Assembly: GCF_025673445.1 (NCBI RefSeq)
Contig: NZ_JAOVQN010000019.1
Span: 1 to 64,000 of the forward strand
Direction of reading: 5' to 3'
DNA length: 64,000 bases
From: Ruegeria_B marisflavi
GTDB taxonomy: Bacteria > Pseudomonadota > Alphaproteobacteria > Rhodobacterales > Rhodobacteraceae
In this document: positions 8,357 through 17,320 of the stretch, in pieces
Numbering within the stretch: the stretch's first letter is position 1
How the letters are laid out: every line of letters starts with the position of its first letter
The notes under the pieces: model-generated
Seen by the model: only the letters and a program-made list of their open reading frames with translations
What the model was told of the DNA's origin: nothing
The model's database searches: none
Made by a program: the position numbers and the translations under genes

Positions 8357-8863
8357 ATGTACAAAAAGACGTTCGCAGCTCTTGCGATGGTCGGAACGAG
8401 TTTTGCCGCCACAATCGCCCTGGCGCAAGAATTCCAACCCTACGGCAGCGTCGAAGGCTGGAATGTCTTTGTCGACACGGCCAAGAAATCCTGCCTGATC
8501 GAGAGCGTGGATGCGGCCGAGAACGTGGTGCAGATGGGGCTGACCAAGGACCGGGGCGTCGCCTATATCGGTGTCTTCACCAAGGCCGAAACCGGCATCA
8601 AGAAGGGCGAAGCCGAACCCATCGCGATCCTGCTGGGCGAAAAGCTTTTCATTGGCGAGGCCACGGGGATGCGCGGCAATATTACCAAAGGATATTCAGG
8701 GGGTTACGTGTTGACCGACGATCCGTCGGTGGTCGAGGCGGTGGCCAAGGAATACGAGATGATCGTATTTCCGGAAAAGGCCTATACCTTTGCCGTGAAC
8801 CTCACGGGCACCTACAAGGCCATCGAGATGGCGCGCGAGTGCAACGCCAAGCAACTGGAGTGA
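8357..8863 (+). CDS. Secreted protein of unknown function
   Basis: 168 aa from ATG at 8357, chosen for the taggaga ribosome site just upstream. Residues 1-24 form a Sec signal peptide ending ATIALA. The mature part is soluble, rich in short beta-strand-like stretches, with two cysteines (in KKSCLIES and MARECNAK) that could pair in the periplasm. The repeated pattern of GEKLFIGE and a late GTYKAIEMA loosely recalls IalB-like proteins, but the match is not strong enough to name it. It stands alone between the nap terminator and an operator-like repeat. Confidence 0.75.
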   Translation: MYKKTFAALAMVGTSFAATIALAQEFQPYGSVEGWNVFVDTAKKSCLIESVDAAENVVQMGLTKDRGVAYIGVFTKAETGIKKGEAEPIAILLGEKLFIGEATGMRGNITKGYSGGYVLTDDPSVVEAVAKEYEMIVFPEKAYTFAVNLTGTYKAIEMARECNAKQLE

Positions 8864-8874
8864 ATGGCCCCGTT

Positions 8875-8924
8875 TTGACCGTTTTGTACCTGCGCCAGAC
8901 GGGCGATTGACCGTTTTGTACAGC
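8875..8924. repeat. Operator-like tandem repeat, copy A
   Basis: Two copies of TGACCGTTTTGTAC start at 8876 and 8908, 32 bp apart. The 50-bp unit 8875-8924 is identical at 44 of 50 positions to 40379-40428. A partial third copy (ccgttttgacc) precedes it. It lies downstream of the secreted-protein gene, in a 217-bp gap without a recognisable gene; a CTCGGCTC/GAGCCGAG hairpin follows at 8958-8982. Neither neighbouring gene starts here, so what it controls is unclear. Confidence 0.7.
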
Positions 8925-9080
8925 GCGGAACACACCCGTATTTTCCCGCCCTGGATACTCGGCTCTGAAACCCGGAGCCGAGAACAGGGGTCTCGTCAAA
9001 TGGCGAGGGCCAACCGGACCCGCCACTTGCACCGAGCCAAACGGCGACCGGTTTGCAGGTATGGCGAACTCGCCTCGCGC

Positions 9081-9911
9081 CTATTCGGGTTTGCGACAAA
9101 TGATCTGAACCGGTTGGGTCCTTCGCTCCTCGATATTCCGTGCGGCGTTCTTCACGATCTGGGGGGCCAGTTCACCCAAAAGAATATGTGTGCCGAAAAC
9201 CGGCGCTTCACCCTTGGCCGCGAGCGCCATGGCGGCCTTGTATCCTTGCAGGTATTTCTCACCGGTATCCGTAACCTCGATATTCCTGAAACCGGTTTCC
9301 TTGAGGATATCCACCGTGTCCGACGGACGCATCAGATAGGCCCCGCTGCCGTCTTCGGACCAAGGCACCGGATGGTGCGGTTCGCCCACCGGGCCCAGCC
9401 CGTGTTCGGTGAGCGCAAAAAAGGCGCCGGGCTTCAGGACCCGAAAGGCCTCGGCGAAAAAGGTGGTCCGGTCCGGCACGTTCATCAGGACGTGCTGGCT
9501 GTATCCGCCGTCGAAGGTCTCGTCCTTGTAAGGGAGGTTCTGACCATCGCCATGTTGGCATCTCACGGCGTCCTGCATCGCGACCAATGCGCTTAGCTTG
9601 TTAGCGGCGTCGATGAAGGGCGCGGTGATGTCTATGCCCTCGACGCGACAGTTGAAACGCTTGGCCAGGTACCGGGCGGGGCCGCCAATGCCGCAGCCGA
9701 TATCGACAAGGGTGTCGCCCTCTCGGATGGGTAAGGCATCTGCAAGCTCGACGGTGGCCGGGAACCCCCGCGCATGGAAATGGTCCACCGGTGCGAGTTG
9801 TTCGATGGTCAGAGTATTGGGATCAATCCCGGCCAGTTCCATCGTTTCCAGGATACGGGAATAGACATCTCCCTTGCCCCAATGATCGGAAATCTCTTGT
9901 GCTTTGGTCAT
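9081..9911 (-). CDS. Class I SAM-dependent methyltransferase
   Basis: 276 aa from ATG at 9911, which has GGAGGG immediately upstream; an in-frame start at 10004 is poorer. Motif I is VDIGCGIGGPARYLA, followed by the acidic motif GIDIT and motif III HGDGQNLPYKDETFD, giving a Methyltransf_11-type fold. The GCGIGGPARY form is common among small-molecule N-methyltransferases such as sarcosine/dimethylglycine methyltransferases, but the substrate cannot be fixed from sequence. The gene stands alone on the minus strand; it starts 117 bases from the stop of the VWA gene. Confidence 0.82.
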   Translation of the reverse strand: MTKAQEISDHWGKGDVYSRILETMELAGIDPNTLTIEQLAPVDHFHARGFPATVELADALPIREGDTLVDIGCGIGGPARYLAKRFNCRVEGIDITAPFIDAANKLSALVAMQDAVRCQHGDGQNLPYKDETFDGGYSQHVLMNVPDRTTFFAEAFRVLKPGAFFALTEHGLGPVGEPHHPVPWSEDGSGAYLMRPSDTVDILKETGFRNIEVTDTGEKYLQGYKAAMALAAKGEAPVFGTHILLGELAPQIVKNAARNIEERRTQPVQIICRKPE

Positions 9912-10028
9912 TTGCCCTCCTGTTTGCAAAGTCACGATACCACAGTTTCGGAGGTCTTTGCAGGTCCGCACCTGAGCCGTTGCCCGGCGGCCAAACGGCA
10001 TCAACCCGGCGGTGTGGTGACTTTGGCG

Positions 10029-11294
10029 TTAACCCTCGCGGATTGCCGCCATCAGCCGCGCCTTTTCGCCCACGTCGTCGGGGCGCGAGATGACTTCGGC
10101 CAGTTCTTCGAGCGAGGCGATGGAATGGCCCGCGCGGAAGCTGTCGACATGGGGCAGCATAGCGCGGATGCCGCGCGCCTTGGGGGCAAACTCGGACCAG
10201 CGCAGGAGCGGGTTCAGCCAGATCAGGCGCCGCGAGGACAGGTGCAGGCGCTCCATCTCGGCGGCAAGCGCGCCCGGGTCGTCGCGGTCGAGCCCGTCGG
10301 TGATCAGGAGCACCACTGCGCCCTGCCCCATCACCCGGCGCGACCAGTCGCGGTTGAAGGCGTGCAGGCAGGCGCCGATGCGGGTTCCGCCCTCCCAATC
10401 CTGGGCCTCGGCCCCGGCGGACTTCAGCGCGGCGTCGACATCGCGGGTCTTCAGATGCCGGGTGACATTGGTCAACCGCGTGCCAAAGGTGAAGGCATGC
10501 ACCTTGGCCCAGCCCTGCCCCTTGGCGTTGGACACGGCATGGAGAAAATGCAGGATGATCCGGCTATATTGACTCATCGAACCGGAAATATCGCAAAGCA
10601 CCACGAGGTTTGGCCAGCGCGGGCGCGGTTCGGCCCGGGCGATGCTGTGCATCTCGCCTCCCTGGCGCATGGCGGCGCGCAGGGTGCGGGCGCGGTCGAT
10701 GCGGGGACCGAGAACTGCCGCCTGTTTGCGGCGCGAAGGGATCGGTTTCACCGGCAGGCTGAGACGGGCCAGCATGCGTTTGGCGCGGGCGACCTCCTCG
10801 GTGCTCATCTGCTCGAAATCGAGTGTCTTGAGCTTTTCCTCGGCGGACATGGTGAGCGAGGCATCAACCTCGATCAGGGTTTCCTCGCCCTCCTTGTCCG
10901 GTTCGGGTTCGGGCAATTCGGGCTGGATGCCGTCGAGCAGCGCCTCGGCGGCGCGTTTCTCGGCCGCCTGGGCGCTGCGTTCCTCCTGCACGCCGCGAAT
11001 GGCGGGCAGCATCATCGACATCATGTGTTCGAGATAGCGCGGGTCGCGCCAGTAGAGGCGGAAGACCTGGGCAAAGACGGCGCGGTGTTCGGGGCGGTTC
11101 ACGAAACAGGCGTGCAGCGTCCAGTAGAAATCGCGTTTCTCGGTAAACCCCGCCGCCTCGACCGCGCGCACCGCGTCGATGACGCGGCCCGGCCCGATGG
11201 GCAGGCCCGCCTTGCGCAAGGCCCGGGCGAAATGGATGATGTTCTGCGCCAGACGCGGATTTTCCGGCAGGACAAGCGGGGCGTATTCAGGCAT
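10029..11294 (-). CDS. VWA-domain protein of the CoxE family
   Basis: 421 aa from ATG at 11294. The C-terminal half is a von Willebrand A domain with the metal-site motif DISGSMSQYS and downstream conserved Thr and Asp (ITDGLDRDDPG). The N-terminal half is the DUF58/CoxE-like extension with an acidic, lysine-rich linker. CoxE works with the MoxR-type ATPase CoxD in metallocentre maturation of CO dehydrogenase; here the partner ATPase lies immediately upstream, but the pair is 8 kb from the CoxS-containing operon. The two genes are separated by a GC-rich palindromic repeat. Confidence 0.85.
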   Translation of the reverse strand: MPEYAPLVLPENPRLAQNIIHFARALRKAGLPIGPGRVIDAVRAVEAAGFTEKRDFYWTLHACFVNRPEHRAVFAQVFRLYWRDPRYLEHMMSMMLPAIRGVQEERSAQAAEKRAAEALLDGIQPELPEPEPDKEGEETLIEVDASLTMSAEEKLKTLDFEQMSTEEVARAKRMLARLSLPVKPIPSRRKQAAVLGPRIDRARTLRAAMRQGGEMHSIARAEPRPRWPNLVVLCDISGSMSQYSRIILHFLHAVSNAKGQGWAKVHAFTFGTRLTNVTRHLKTRDVDAALKSAGAEAQDWEGGTRIGACLHAFNRDWSRRVMGQGAVVLLITDGLDRDDPGALAAEMERLHLSSRRLIWLNPLLRWSEFAPKARGIRAMLPHVDSFRAGHSIASLEELAEVISRPDDVGEKARLMAAIREG

Positions 11295-11303
11295 GCGGCC
11301 TTC

Positions 11304-11352
11304 GCGGGGGCTCTGCCCCCGCACCCCCGGAGTATTTCGGACCAGAAAGAAG
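11304..11352. repeat. GC-rich interspersed repeat (short form)
   Basis: A perfect hairpin gcgggggctctgcccccgc is followed by acccccggagtattt and ggaccagaaagaagc. The same words recur at 46189, 51500 and 60403, always at a gene's 3' end. It sits between the ATPase and VWA genes. Confidence 0.6.
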
Positions 11353-11354
11353 CA

Positions 11355-12263
11355 TCAGGCGGGTTCCAAGGAGGCCTTGGCCTGGTCGAGGATGCGCTTG
11401 GCTTCGGAGCCTTGCAGTTTCTGGATATCGTCCTGGTATTTCAGGATCGCGCCCAGTGTGTCGGCAATGACCTCGGGGCTCAGGTCGATCACATCGAGTG
11501 CGAGGAGGCACTTGGCCCAGTCGATGGTCTCGGCCACGCCGGGTTTCTTGAACAGGTCCTCGGTGCGCAGGGTCTGGACGAAAGCCACCACCTGGCGCGA
11601 GAGGGTTTCGGCGGCCTCGGGCGCGCGGGCGTGCAGGATTTCGACCTCGCGGTCGAAATCGGGGTAGTCGACCCAGTGATAGAGGCAGCGGCGTTTCAGG
11701 GCATCGTGCACCTCGCGCGTGCGGTTCGAGGTGAGGATGACGATGGGCGGCTCGGGCGCCTTGACGGTGCCAAGCTCGGGGATGGTGACCTGGAAATCGG
11801 AAAGCGCCTCCAACAGGAAGGCCTCGAAAGGTTCATCGGTGCGGTCAAGCTCGTCGATGAGCAACACGGGCGCGCCCGCCGGGTCGGGGCGCATGGCTTG
11901 CAGGAGCGGTCGTTCGATCAGGAACTCGTCCGAGAACAGCTCTGTCTGGAGGGCTGTGCGGTCGGCGCCGCCAGCGGCCTCGGCGGTGCGGATGGCGACC
12001 ATCTGGGCGGGGAAATTCCAGTCGTAGACGGCCGAGGCGGCATCGAGCCCCTCGTAACATTGCAGGCGGATCAGGCGGCGGCCCAGGGCGGCGGCGATGG
12101 CCTTGGCGATCTCGGTCTTGCCGACGCCCGCCTCGCCCTCGAGAAACAGCGGCCGGCCGAGGCGCAGCGACAGGAATACCACGGTGGCCAGCGCCCGGCC
12201 GCAGACATAGCCCTGTTCGCCCAGCATGCGCTGGACGTCGTCGATGGATTGGCCTTTGGTCAT
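11355..12263 (-). CDS. MoxR/CoxD-type AAA+ ATPase
   Basis: 302 aa from ATG at 12263; an upstream start at 12299 would add twelve polar residues without support. Walker A is GEAGVGKTE (residues about 42-50), Walker B LLIDELDR, sensor 1 ILTSNRTRE, and the arginine finger region KRRCLYHW follows, as in MoxR ATPases. With the downstream CoxE-like VWA protein it should form a chaperone pair that remodels a metal-containing enzyme. The specific client is not visible nearby. Confidence 0.88.
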   Translation of the reverse strand: MTKGQSIDDVQRMLGEQGYVCGRALATVVFLSLRLGRPLFLEGEAGVGKTEIAKAIAAALGRRLIRLQCYEGLDAASAVYDWNFPAQMVAIRTAEAAGGADRTALQTELFSDEFLIERPLLQAMRPDPAGAPVLLIDELDRTDEPFEAFLLEALSDFQVTIPELGTVKAPEPPIVILTSNRTREVHDALKRRCLYHWVDYPDFDREVEILHARAPEAAETLSRQVVAFVQTLRTEDLFKKPGVAETIDWAKCLLALDVIDLSPEVIADTLGAILKYQDDIQKLQGSEAKRILDQAKASLEPA

Positions 12264-12508
12264 CTGCTGCCTCCGCTCGGGTTTCCCGCTCTGGCCCAAT
12301 GGGGCATCACCCCGGCGCCGCCGTCAAGCGGCAGTGTCCCGGTTTTACTCCTGTCGGGATGCGACATAAGTCGAATGCTTAGGCGAATGTTGACGGTTGG
12401 GCGCTCAAATGGCATCACTTTGGAAACAACGAGGGGGCGGAAAAACCGTCCGCGACAGGCGATGACAGTGAGACTTGTATCAGTGACCCGCGGGTACGGG
12501 GCCGGTCC

Positions 12509-13558
12509 ATGCGGATAACGGCCGTCACCTGTGTCAAGAACGAGGGGCCGTTCCTGCTGGAATGGATCGCCTTCAACCGGCTCTTGGGCGTGACCGATTT
12601 CCTGTTCTACTCCAACGATTGCAGCGATGGCACCGACCGGCTGCTGGATGCGCTGGCGGGGCGCGAGGATCTGGAGGCGCTGGCCGGGCGGGTGGTGCAT
12701 CTGCCGAACCCCGCCGAGGGGCGCAATTACCAGATGGAGGCGCTGAAGGATGCCGCCCATCAGAAGGTGGTGAAGCGCGCTGAATGGGTCTGGATCGCCG
12801 ATGTGGACGAATTTCTGAACATCCATGTGGGTGATCACACTATTCCAGCGCTGATCGAGGCCTGTGGCGATCCGGCGGCGATCTCGGTGCATTTCCAGTT
12901 TTTCGCCAACGATGGCATCGACGCATTCGAGGACCGGCCGGTAATCGCGCAATTCACCCGCAGCCACAATCCCGACATCTGGTGCGGCGAGACCGCGATC
13001 GAGGTCAAGTCGCTGACGCGCAAGGATTTCCCCTTGCAGTATTATGGCGCGCACCGGCCGTTTTTCAGCGAGCGCAAGGGCGACAAGAAGACCCTGGCCT
13101 GGACCGACGGATCGGGGCGCAAGGTGCCGCACCGGTTTCTGGTGGCTGCCAATCCGCGCCGCATCCGCAAGTTCCCGGCAAAGGGCGCGCGCGATTTTGC
13201 GACGCTGAACCATTACGCGCTGCGCTCGCTGGACAGCTACCTGGTCAAGAACGACCGGGGCGACGTGAACCGCGAGAACCGGGCGTTTGACGATACATAC
13301 TGGCGCGAGCGCAACGATCCAGCCTGGCAGGATGCCAGCATCGCGCGCTATCTGCCCGCGCTGGAGGCGGCGCTGGAGGCGCTGAAGGCCGATACCGAGA
13401 TCGGCGCGCTGCATGCCGAGGCAGTGCGACTCCATCGCGAGAAGCGCGATGCGCTGCTGGCGCAGCCCGCCTATATGCAGATGCAGGAGCAGCTGCGCCG
13501 GGCCCGCACGCTGCCGCCCGAGGAAGAGGCGATGCTGCTAGAGATGGGGATGCTCTGA
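12509..13558 (+). CDS. Glycosyltransferase family 2-like protein (first of cluster)
   Basis: 349 aa. The N-terminus ITAVTCVKNEGPFLLEWI is the nucleotide-sugar strand of the PF13704-type glycosyltransferases, and DVDEF at about residues 97-101 is the metal-binding DXD motif. FYSNDCSDGTD and NHYALRS recur in two other proteins of this cluster, so these are paralogues. It has no membrane segment and is presumably cytoplasmic. It starts a run of five genes spaced 1-6 bases apart or overlapping, ending at 18400. Acceptor and donor are unknown. Confidence 0.85.
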   Translation: MRITAVTCVKNEGPFLLEWIAFNRLLGVTDFLFYSNDCSDGTDRLLDALAGREDLEALAGRVVHLPNPAEGRNYQMEALKDAAHQKVVKRAEWVWIADVDEFLNIHVGDHTIPALIEACGDPAAISVHFQFFANDGIDAFEDRPVIAQFTRSHNPDIWCGETAIEVKSLTRKDFPLQYYGAHRPFFSERKGDKKTLAWTDGSGRKVPHRFLVAANPRRIRKFPAKGARDFATLNHYALRSLDSYLVKNDRGDVNRENRAFDDTYWRERNDPAWQDASIARYLPALEAALEALKADTEIGALHAEAVRLHREKRDALLAQPAYMQMQEQLRRARTLPPEEEAMLLEMGML

Positions 13559-13559
13559 C

Positions 13560-14225
13560 GTGGCACGTCTGAGGGTCATCAACCTGGGCCTGCCCAAGTC
13601 GGGCACCACGACGTTGGGCGTGGCCCTGCGCGCCTCGGGGCTGAAGGTGGCGGACTGGAAGGTGCGCAAGTTCCAGTCGGCCAACCCCGAGGTGGCGCGG
13701 CATTTCCTGGGCGATCTGATGTATCGCGGCTATTTCGAGACCGGCGATCCGCTGCACCTGCTGGGTGAATTCGACGCGCTGAGCGAGATCAACGTGGTGG
13801 GTGGCGATCTGAACCGCTGGCCGCAAACCGACTGGGGCCTGTTGTCGGCGATCATAGAACGGCATCCGGGGGCAAAATTCATCCTGTCCTATCGCGATGC
13901 CGAGGCGCAGGCCGACAGCATGATCCGCTGGACCAACCTGGGCCGCAAGCGGTTGAAGATGTTCGATGTTCCGGGGCTGCCGGGGACATATGGGCGCGAA
14001 CCGGGGGATCTGGTGCGCTGGATCGACGGGCACAACCGGTTCTGCCGTCAGGTGTTTGCGGGCAATCCGAGTTTTCTGGAATACGACATTCTGGACGAGG
14101 AAGCGCCGCAGAAGATCGGCACATTTCTGGGCCTGCCGATCCGGTGGTGGGGCAAGGTCAACGACAATCCGGCGGACGAGGCGGCGGAACCCGCCCCGGC
14201 CGCGGGCGACAGTCAGGACGAGTGA
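13560..14225 (+). CDS. Sulfotransferase family protein
   Basis: 221 aa with a GTG start one base after the preceding stop. LGLPKSGTTTLG at residues 9-20 is the PAPS 5'-phosphate-binding loop, and FILSYRDAEAQADS supplies the 3'-phosphate site with the conserved Arg and Ser. Such enzymes transfer sulfate from PAPS to a hydroxyl or amine of a glycan. Its position between glycosyltransferases argues for sulfation of the cluster's glycan product. The stop overlaps the next ATG (TGATG). Confidence 0.82.
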   Translation: MARLRVINLGLPKSGTTTLGVALRASGLKVADWKVRKFQSANPEVARHFLGDLMYRGYFETGDPLHLLGEFDALSEINVVGGDLNRWPQTDWGLLSAIIERHPGAKFILSYRDAEAQADSMIRWTNLGRKRLKMFDVPGLPGTYGREPGDLVRWIDGHNRFCRQVFAGNPSFLEYDILDEEAPQKIGTFLGLPIRWWGKVNDNPADEAAEPAPAAGDSQDE

Positions 14226-16612
14226 TGCGGATCATCCTTCATATCGGGCCCGAGGTGGCGGGTGCGGCGCGGATACAGGGCATTCTGGATGCCAAACGCG
14301 ATGTGCTGCGCGCACAGGGCGCGCTGTTCGCGCGCAGCCCCGGCACCCGCAATCACATGCGGCTGGCGATGGCGGTCAGCGATCCGGGCCATGTGGACCT
14401 GTTCCGCTATAACCGGGGCTTCACCGCGCCCGAAGCGCAGGAGAAGCTGCGTGAGGGCGTGATTGAGGCGCTGACGCGCGAGGTGGAGGAGGCAAAGCCC
14501 GAGACGCTGATCCTGTCAGCGGCGCAGATGGCGACTTCGTTGCATCGCCCGTCGGAGATTGCGCGGCTGCGCGAGATGCTGGCGCCCTTGTCGGAGGATA
14601 TCGAGGTGGTGGCGGTGGTGGGCGATCCCGCCCGGCTGTTGCTGGCGCATTACGCCGCCCAGGTGTCCGAGGGGCGGGCCACGCCGCTGGACCAGGAGCT
14701 GGCGCTGGTGGCCGCGCCCGACTGGTGGAATACGGCGCTGGCGGGCATGCCCGCGATCGAACCGCTGAAAGGCCAGTTCGAGGAGACGCAAGGCCCGGCC
14801 TTCTGGCTGGATTTCACCGCGCTCGAGGCGCTCTGGGAAGAGGGGTTCGGGCCGGGTTCGGTCCGGTTCCTGCCCTTTGACCCGGAGATTCTGGCCGGGC
14901 ATGGGACCACGGATTTCGTGCGCGCCATGTTCGGGATCGAGCGCAACATAGGGCGTGCGGCTGTGGCCGAGATGCCCGCCCTGCCCCCGGCGGCGACGCT
15001 GACGCGGCAGCGGCAGTTCAACGAGATCCTGCTGCGCTATATCGCCAGTGGCGACAAGGTGGTCACGCGGCAATTGTGGCGCGCGCTGTTGGATGAGGTT
15101 GCGACCGACGGCCCACCGCCCGACGCCGGCGGGCTGGCGGCCCTGTCGGCGCGGTTCCGGGCGGCCAACGCGGCGCTGACGGCGCGGCATCCGGCCCTGA
15201 CCGAGGCCTGTTTCGCACCGCCGTCGGCGCCTGTGGCCTGGGTCGAGGCGGACCCCGAGCGCGGCTATCGCGCCTCGCAATACCTGCTGGCGGCGCGCTG
15301 GCGGATCGACAAGACGACCGAGGAGCATCTGAGCGCGCGGGCCGAACAGATTACCGCCGCCCCCCTGCCCGAGCCGCTGGTGCGGGCCGAGGAGGTGGTT
15401 GCGGAAGACGCGCCCGAGGATGGCACGCTGAGCCCGGCGGCGCGACGGCTGATGCCGCCGGCGGCGGTGGAGAATTACGAGAAGCTGCGCAAATCCTCCT
15501 TTGCCCCGCATAACCGGATCGGCGCGGTGGACGAGGAACAGCTGGCCGCCGCCTTCACCCCCGCCAAGCCGCGCAAGTTGGCCAAGGGTAAGACCGGCAA
15601 CCTGATCGTGGGCTGCATGAAGAACGAGGCGCCCTATATCATCGAATGGGTGGCCTATCACCGGGCGATCGGGGTGGATAATTTCCTGATCTACACCAAC
15701 GACTGTTCCGACGGCACGGACGATATTCTGGGTCGATTGCAGGAGTTGGGTGTCCTTCAGCACCGCAATAACGACAAGTGGAAGGGCAACTCGCCCCAGC
15801 AATACGCGCTGAACCAGGCGTTGAAGGAACCGGTGCTGAAGAACAGCGACTGGATCATCCATATCGACGTGGACGAGTTCATCAATATCCGCTGCGGTAA
15901 TGGCACGCTGGATGATTTCTTTGCCGCCGCGCCGGATGCCACCAACGTGGCGATGACCTGGCGGCTGTTCGGCCATAATGGCGTGACCGGGCTGAAGGAC
16001 GAGTTCGTCATCGACCAGTTCGACGCCTGCGCGCCGAAATACTGCCCCAAGCCGCACACGGTCTGGGGGTTCAAGACCATGTTCCGCAATATCGGCGCCT
16101 ATGAGAAGATCAGCTGCCACCGGCCCAACAAGCTGGACGAAGAGTTCAGTGACAAGGTGAAATGGGTCAATGGCTCGGGTCAGGACATGACCGGAGAGGT
16201 GCTGAAATCGGGTTGGCGGAATTCCAAGAAATCCATTGGGTATGATCTGCTCCAGCTCAATCATTACGCGCTGCGCAGCGCCGAGAGTTTCCTGGTCAAG
16301 CGCCAGCGCGGGCGGGCACTGCATGTGGATCGCTCGATCGGGCTGAACTACTGGATCCGGATGGACTGGAACGACCACCGCGATGTCACGATAAAGCGCA
16401 ACCTGCCGCGACTGCGCGAGGAATACGACCGGCTGATGGCCGACGACACGCTGCGCGCGTTGCATCAGGCCGGGCTGGACTGGCACCGCGCCAAGGCCGA
16501 GGAGCTGCACGGGATGCCCGAGTTCGAGGAGCTTTACGAACAGGCGCTGGAGGTGCGGTTGAGCGGAACGGAACGTGTCGCTTATGCGCTGGCGCTGGAT
16601 GTGGAGAGCTGA
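14225..16612 (+). CDS. Fusion protein: sulfotransferase-like N-terminus plus glycosyltransferase C-terminus
   Basis: 795 aa from ATG at 14225, overlapping the previous stop. Residues 2-16 (IILHIGPEVAGAARI) align with the PAPS loop of sulfotransferases, normally HIG-x-K-x-GTT-x, but the Lys and Thr residues are missing, so this half may be inactive. From about residue 455 a glycosyltransferase domain runs (LIVGCMKNEAPYIIEW, then DVDEF near 550), paralogous to the proteins at 12509 and 17321. A proline/glutamate-rich linker separates the two. A two-enzyme fusion in a glycan cluster suggests coupled steps or a scaffold role for the degenerate half. Confidence 0.8.
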   Translation: MRIILHIGPEVAGAARIQGILDAKRDVLRAQGALFARSPGTRNHMRLAMAVSDPGHVDLFRYNRGFTAPEAQEKLREGVIEALTREVEEAKPETLILSAAQMATSLHRPSEIARLREMLAPLSEDIEVVAVVGDPARLLLAHYAAQVSEGRATPLDQELALVAAPDWWNTALAGMPAIEPLKGQFEETQGPAFWLDFTALEALWEEGFGPGSVRFLPFDPEILAGHGTTDFVRAMFGIERNIGRAAVAEMPALPPAATLTRQRQFNEILLRYIASGDKVVTRQLWRALLDEVATDGPPPDAGGLAALSARFRAANAALTARHPALTEACFAPPSAPVAWVEADPERGYRASQYLLAARWRIDKTTEEHLSARAEQITAAPLPEPLVRAEEVVAEDAPEDGTLSPAARRLMPPAAVENYEKLRKSSFAPHNRIGAVDEEQLAAAFTPAKPRKLAKGKTGNLIVGCMKNEAPYIIEWVAYHRAIGVDNFLIYTNDCSDGTDDILGRLQELGVLQHRNNDKWKGNSPQQYALNQALKEPVLKNSDWIIHIDVDEFINIRCGNGTLDDFFAAAPDATNVAMTWRLFGHNGVTGLKDEFVIDQFDACAPKYCPKPHTVWGFKTMFRNIGAYEKISCHRPNKLDEEFSDKVKWVNGSGQDMTGEVLKSGWRNSKKSIGYDLLQLNHYALRSAESFLVKRQRGRALHVDRSIGLNYWIRMDWNDHRDVTIKRNLPRLREEYDRLMADDTLRALHQAGLDWHRAKAEELHGMPEFEELYEQALEVRLSGTERVAYALALDVES

Positions 16613-16615
16613 ACC

Positions 16616-17314
16616 ATGGCGGACGGGACCCGGACGGACGACGGCAAGTTCATCACCTCGCGCGGGATGCGGTTTCCGCTGGATGCGGATATCCTGCCGA
16701 AACGGGTGCGGGTGCTGCTGCGCACCGATGGCTACGAGGCCAAGGAGGCGCGCGCGGCCTATCGGCTGGTGCAGGAAGGCGACGTGGTGATGGAACTGGG
16801 TGCGGGCATCGGGTTCATGTCGACGCTGGTGAGCACCAAGACAAAGGCCGCTGCGGTGCATTGTTTCGAGGCCAATCCACGCTTGATCCCCTATATCGAG
16901 GCGGTGCATGCCGCCAATGGCGTCACCAACGCGCAAATCCATCATGCTCTGCTGGGGACCAAACCGGGGCGGCGGGCGTTCTATCAGCGTGCCTCGATCC
17001 TGGACAGTTCGCTGGAGGTGCTGCCCGAGGATGACGACACAGTGGATAAGGTGCCGGTGCCGGTAATGGACGCCGCCAAGGCGCTGGCACGGATCAAGCC
17101 CAGTGTGCTGATCTGCGATATCGAAGGGGCCGAGGCCGATCTGTTGCCCGAACTCGACCTGAGCGATCTGCGCGCGGTGCTGATCGAGCTGCATCCGCAA
17201 TGGATCGGTAAGAAGGGGATCGCCCGGGTGTTCGAGGCAATGAGCCGCGCCGGTCTGGTCTTTTTCCCGCGCTGGTCGCAGGGTAAGGTTGCGGTATTCC
17301 GCAGCGATTGGTGA
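16616..17314 (+). CDS. FkbM family methyltransferase
   Basis: 232 aa, starting four bases after the fusion gene. Motif I is VVMELGAGIGFMSTL (about 58-72) with the acidic residue in HCFEANP; CDIEGAEADLLP is the FkbM signature acidic helix. FkbM enzymes O-methylate sugars or polyketides. In this cluster it most likely methylates the same glycan that the neighbouring enzymes build and sulfate. The short charged N-terminus lacks a signal, so it acts in the cytoplasm. Confidence 0.87.
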   Translation: MADGTRTDDGKFITSRGMRFPLDADILPKRVRVLLRTDGYEAKEARAAYRLVQEGDVVMELGAGIGFMSTLVSTKTKAAAVHCFEANPRLIPYIEAVHAANGVTNAQIHHALLGTKPGRRAFYQRASILDSSLEVLPEDDDTVDKVPVPVMDAAKALARIKPSVLICDIEGAEADLLPELDLSDLRAVLIELHPQWIGKKGIARVFEAMSRAGLVFFPRWSQGKVAVFRSDW

Positions 17315-17320
17315 GGGCGC

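Noticed and set aside
8930..9080. A possible small protein gene after the repeat at 8875
   Set aside because: Open frames here overlap the minus-strand methyltransferase or lack a ribosome site; the hairpin at 8958-8982 is noted only as possible RNA structure.
9774..12518. A 914-codon open frame on the plus strand
   Set aside because: It runs antisense to the methyltransferase, VWA and ATPase genes, whose proteins have recognisable motifs; it has no family features and is a high-GC shadow.
14516..17200. An 894-codon open frame on the minus strand
   Set aside because: Antisense to the fused glycosyltransferase and FkbM genes; the protein is rich in His/Gln/Arg, typical of a GC-rich shadow.
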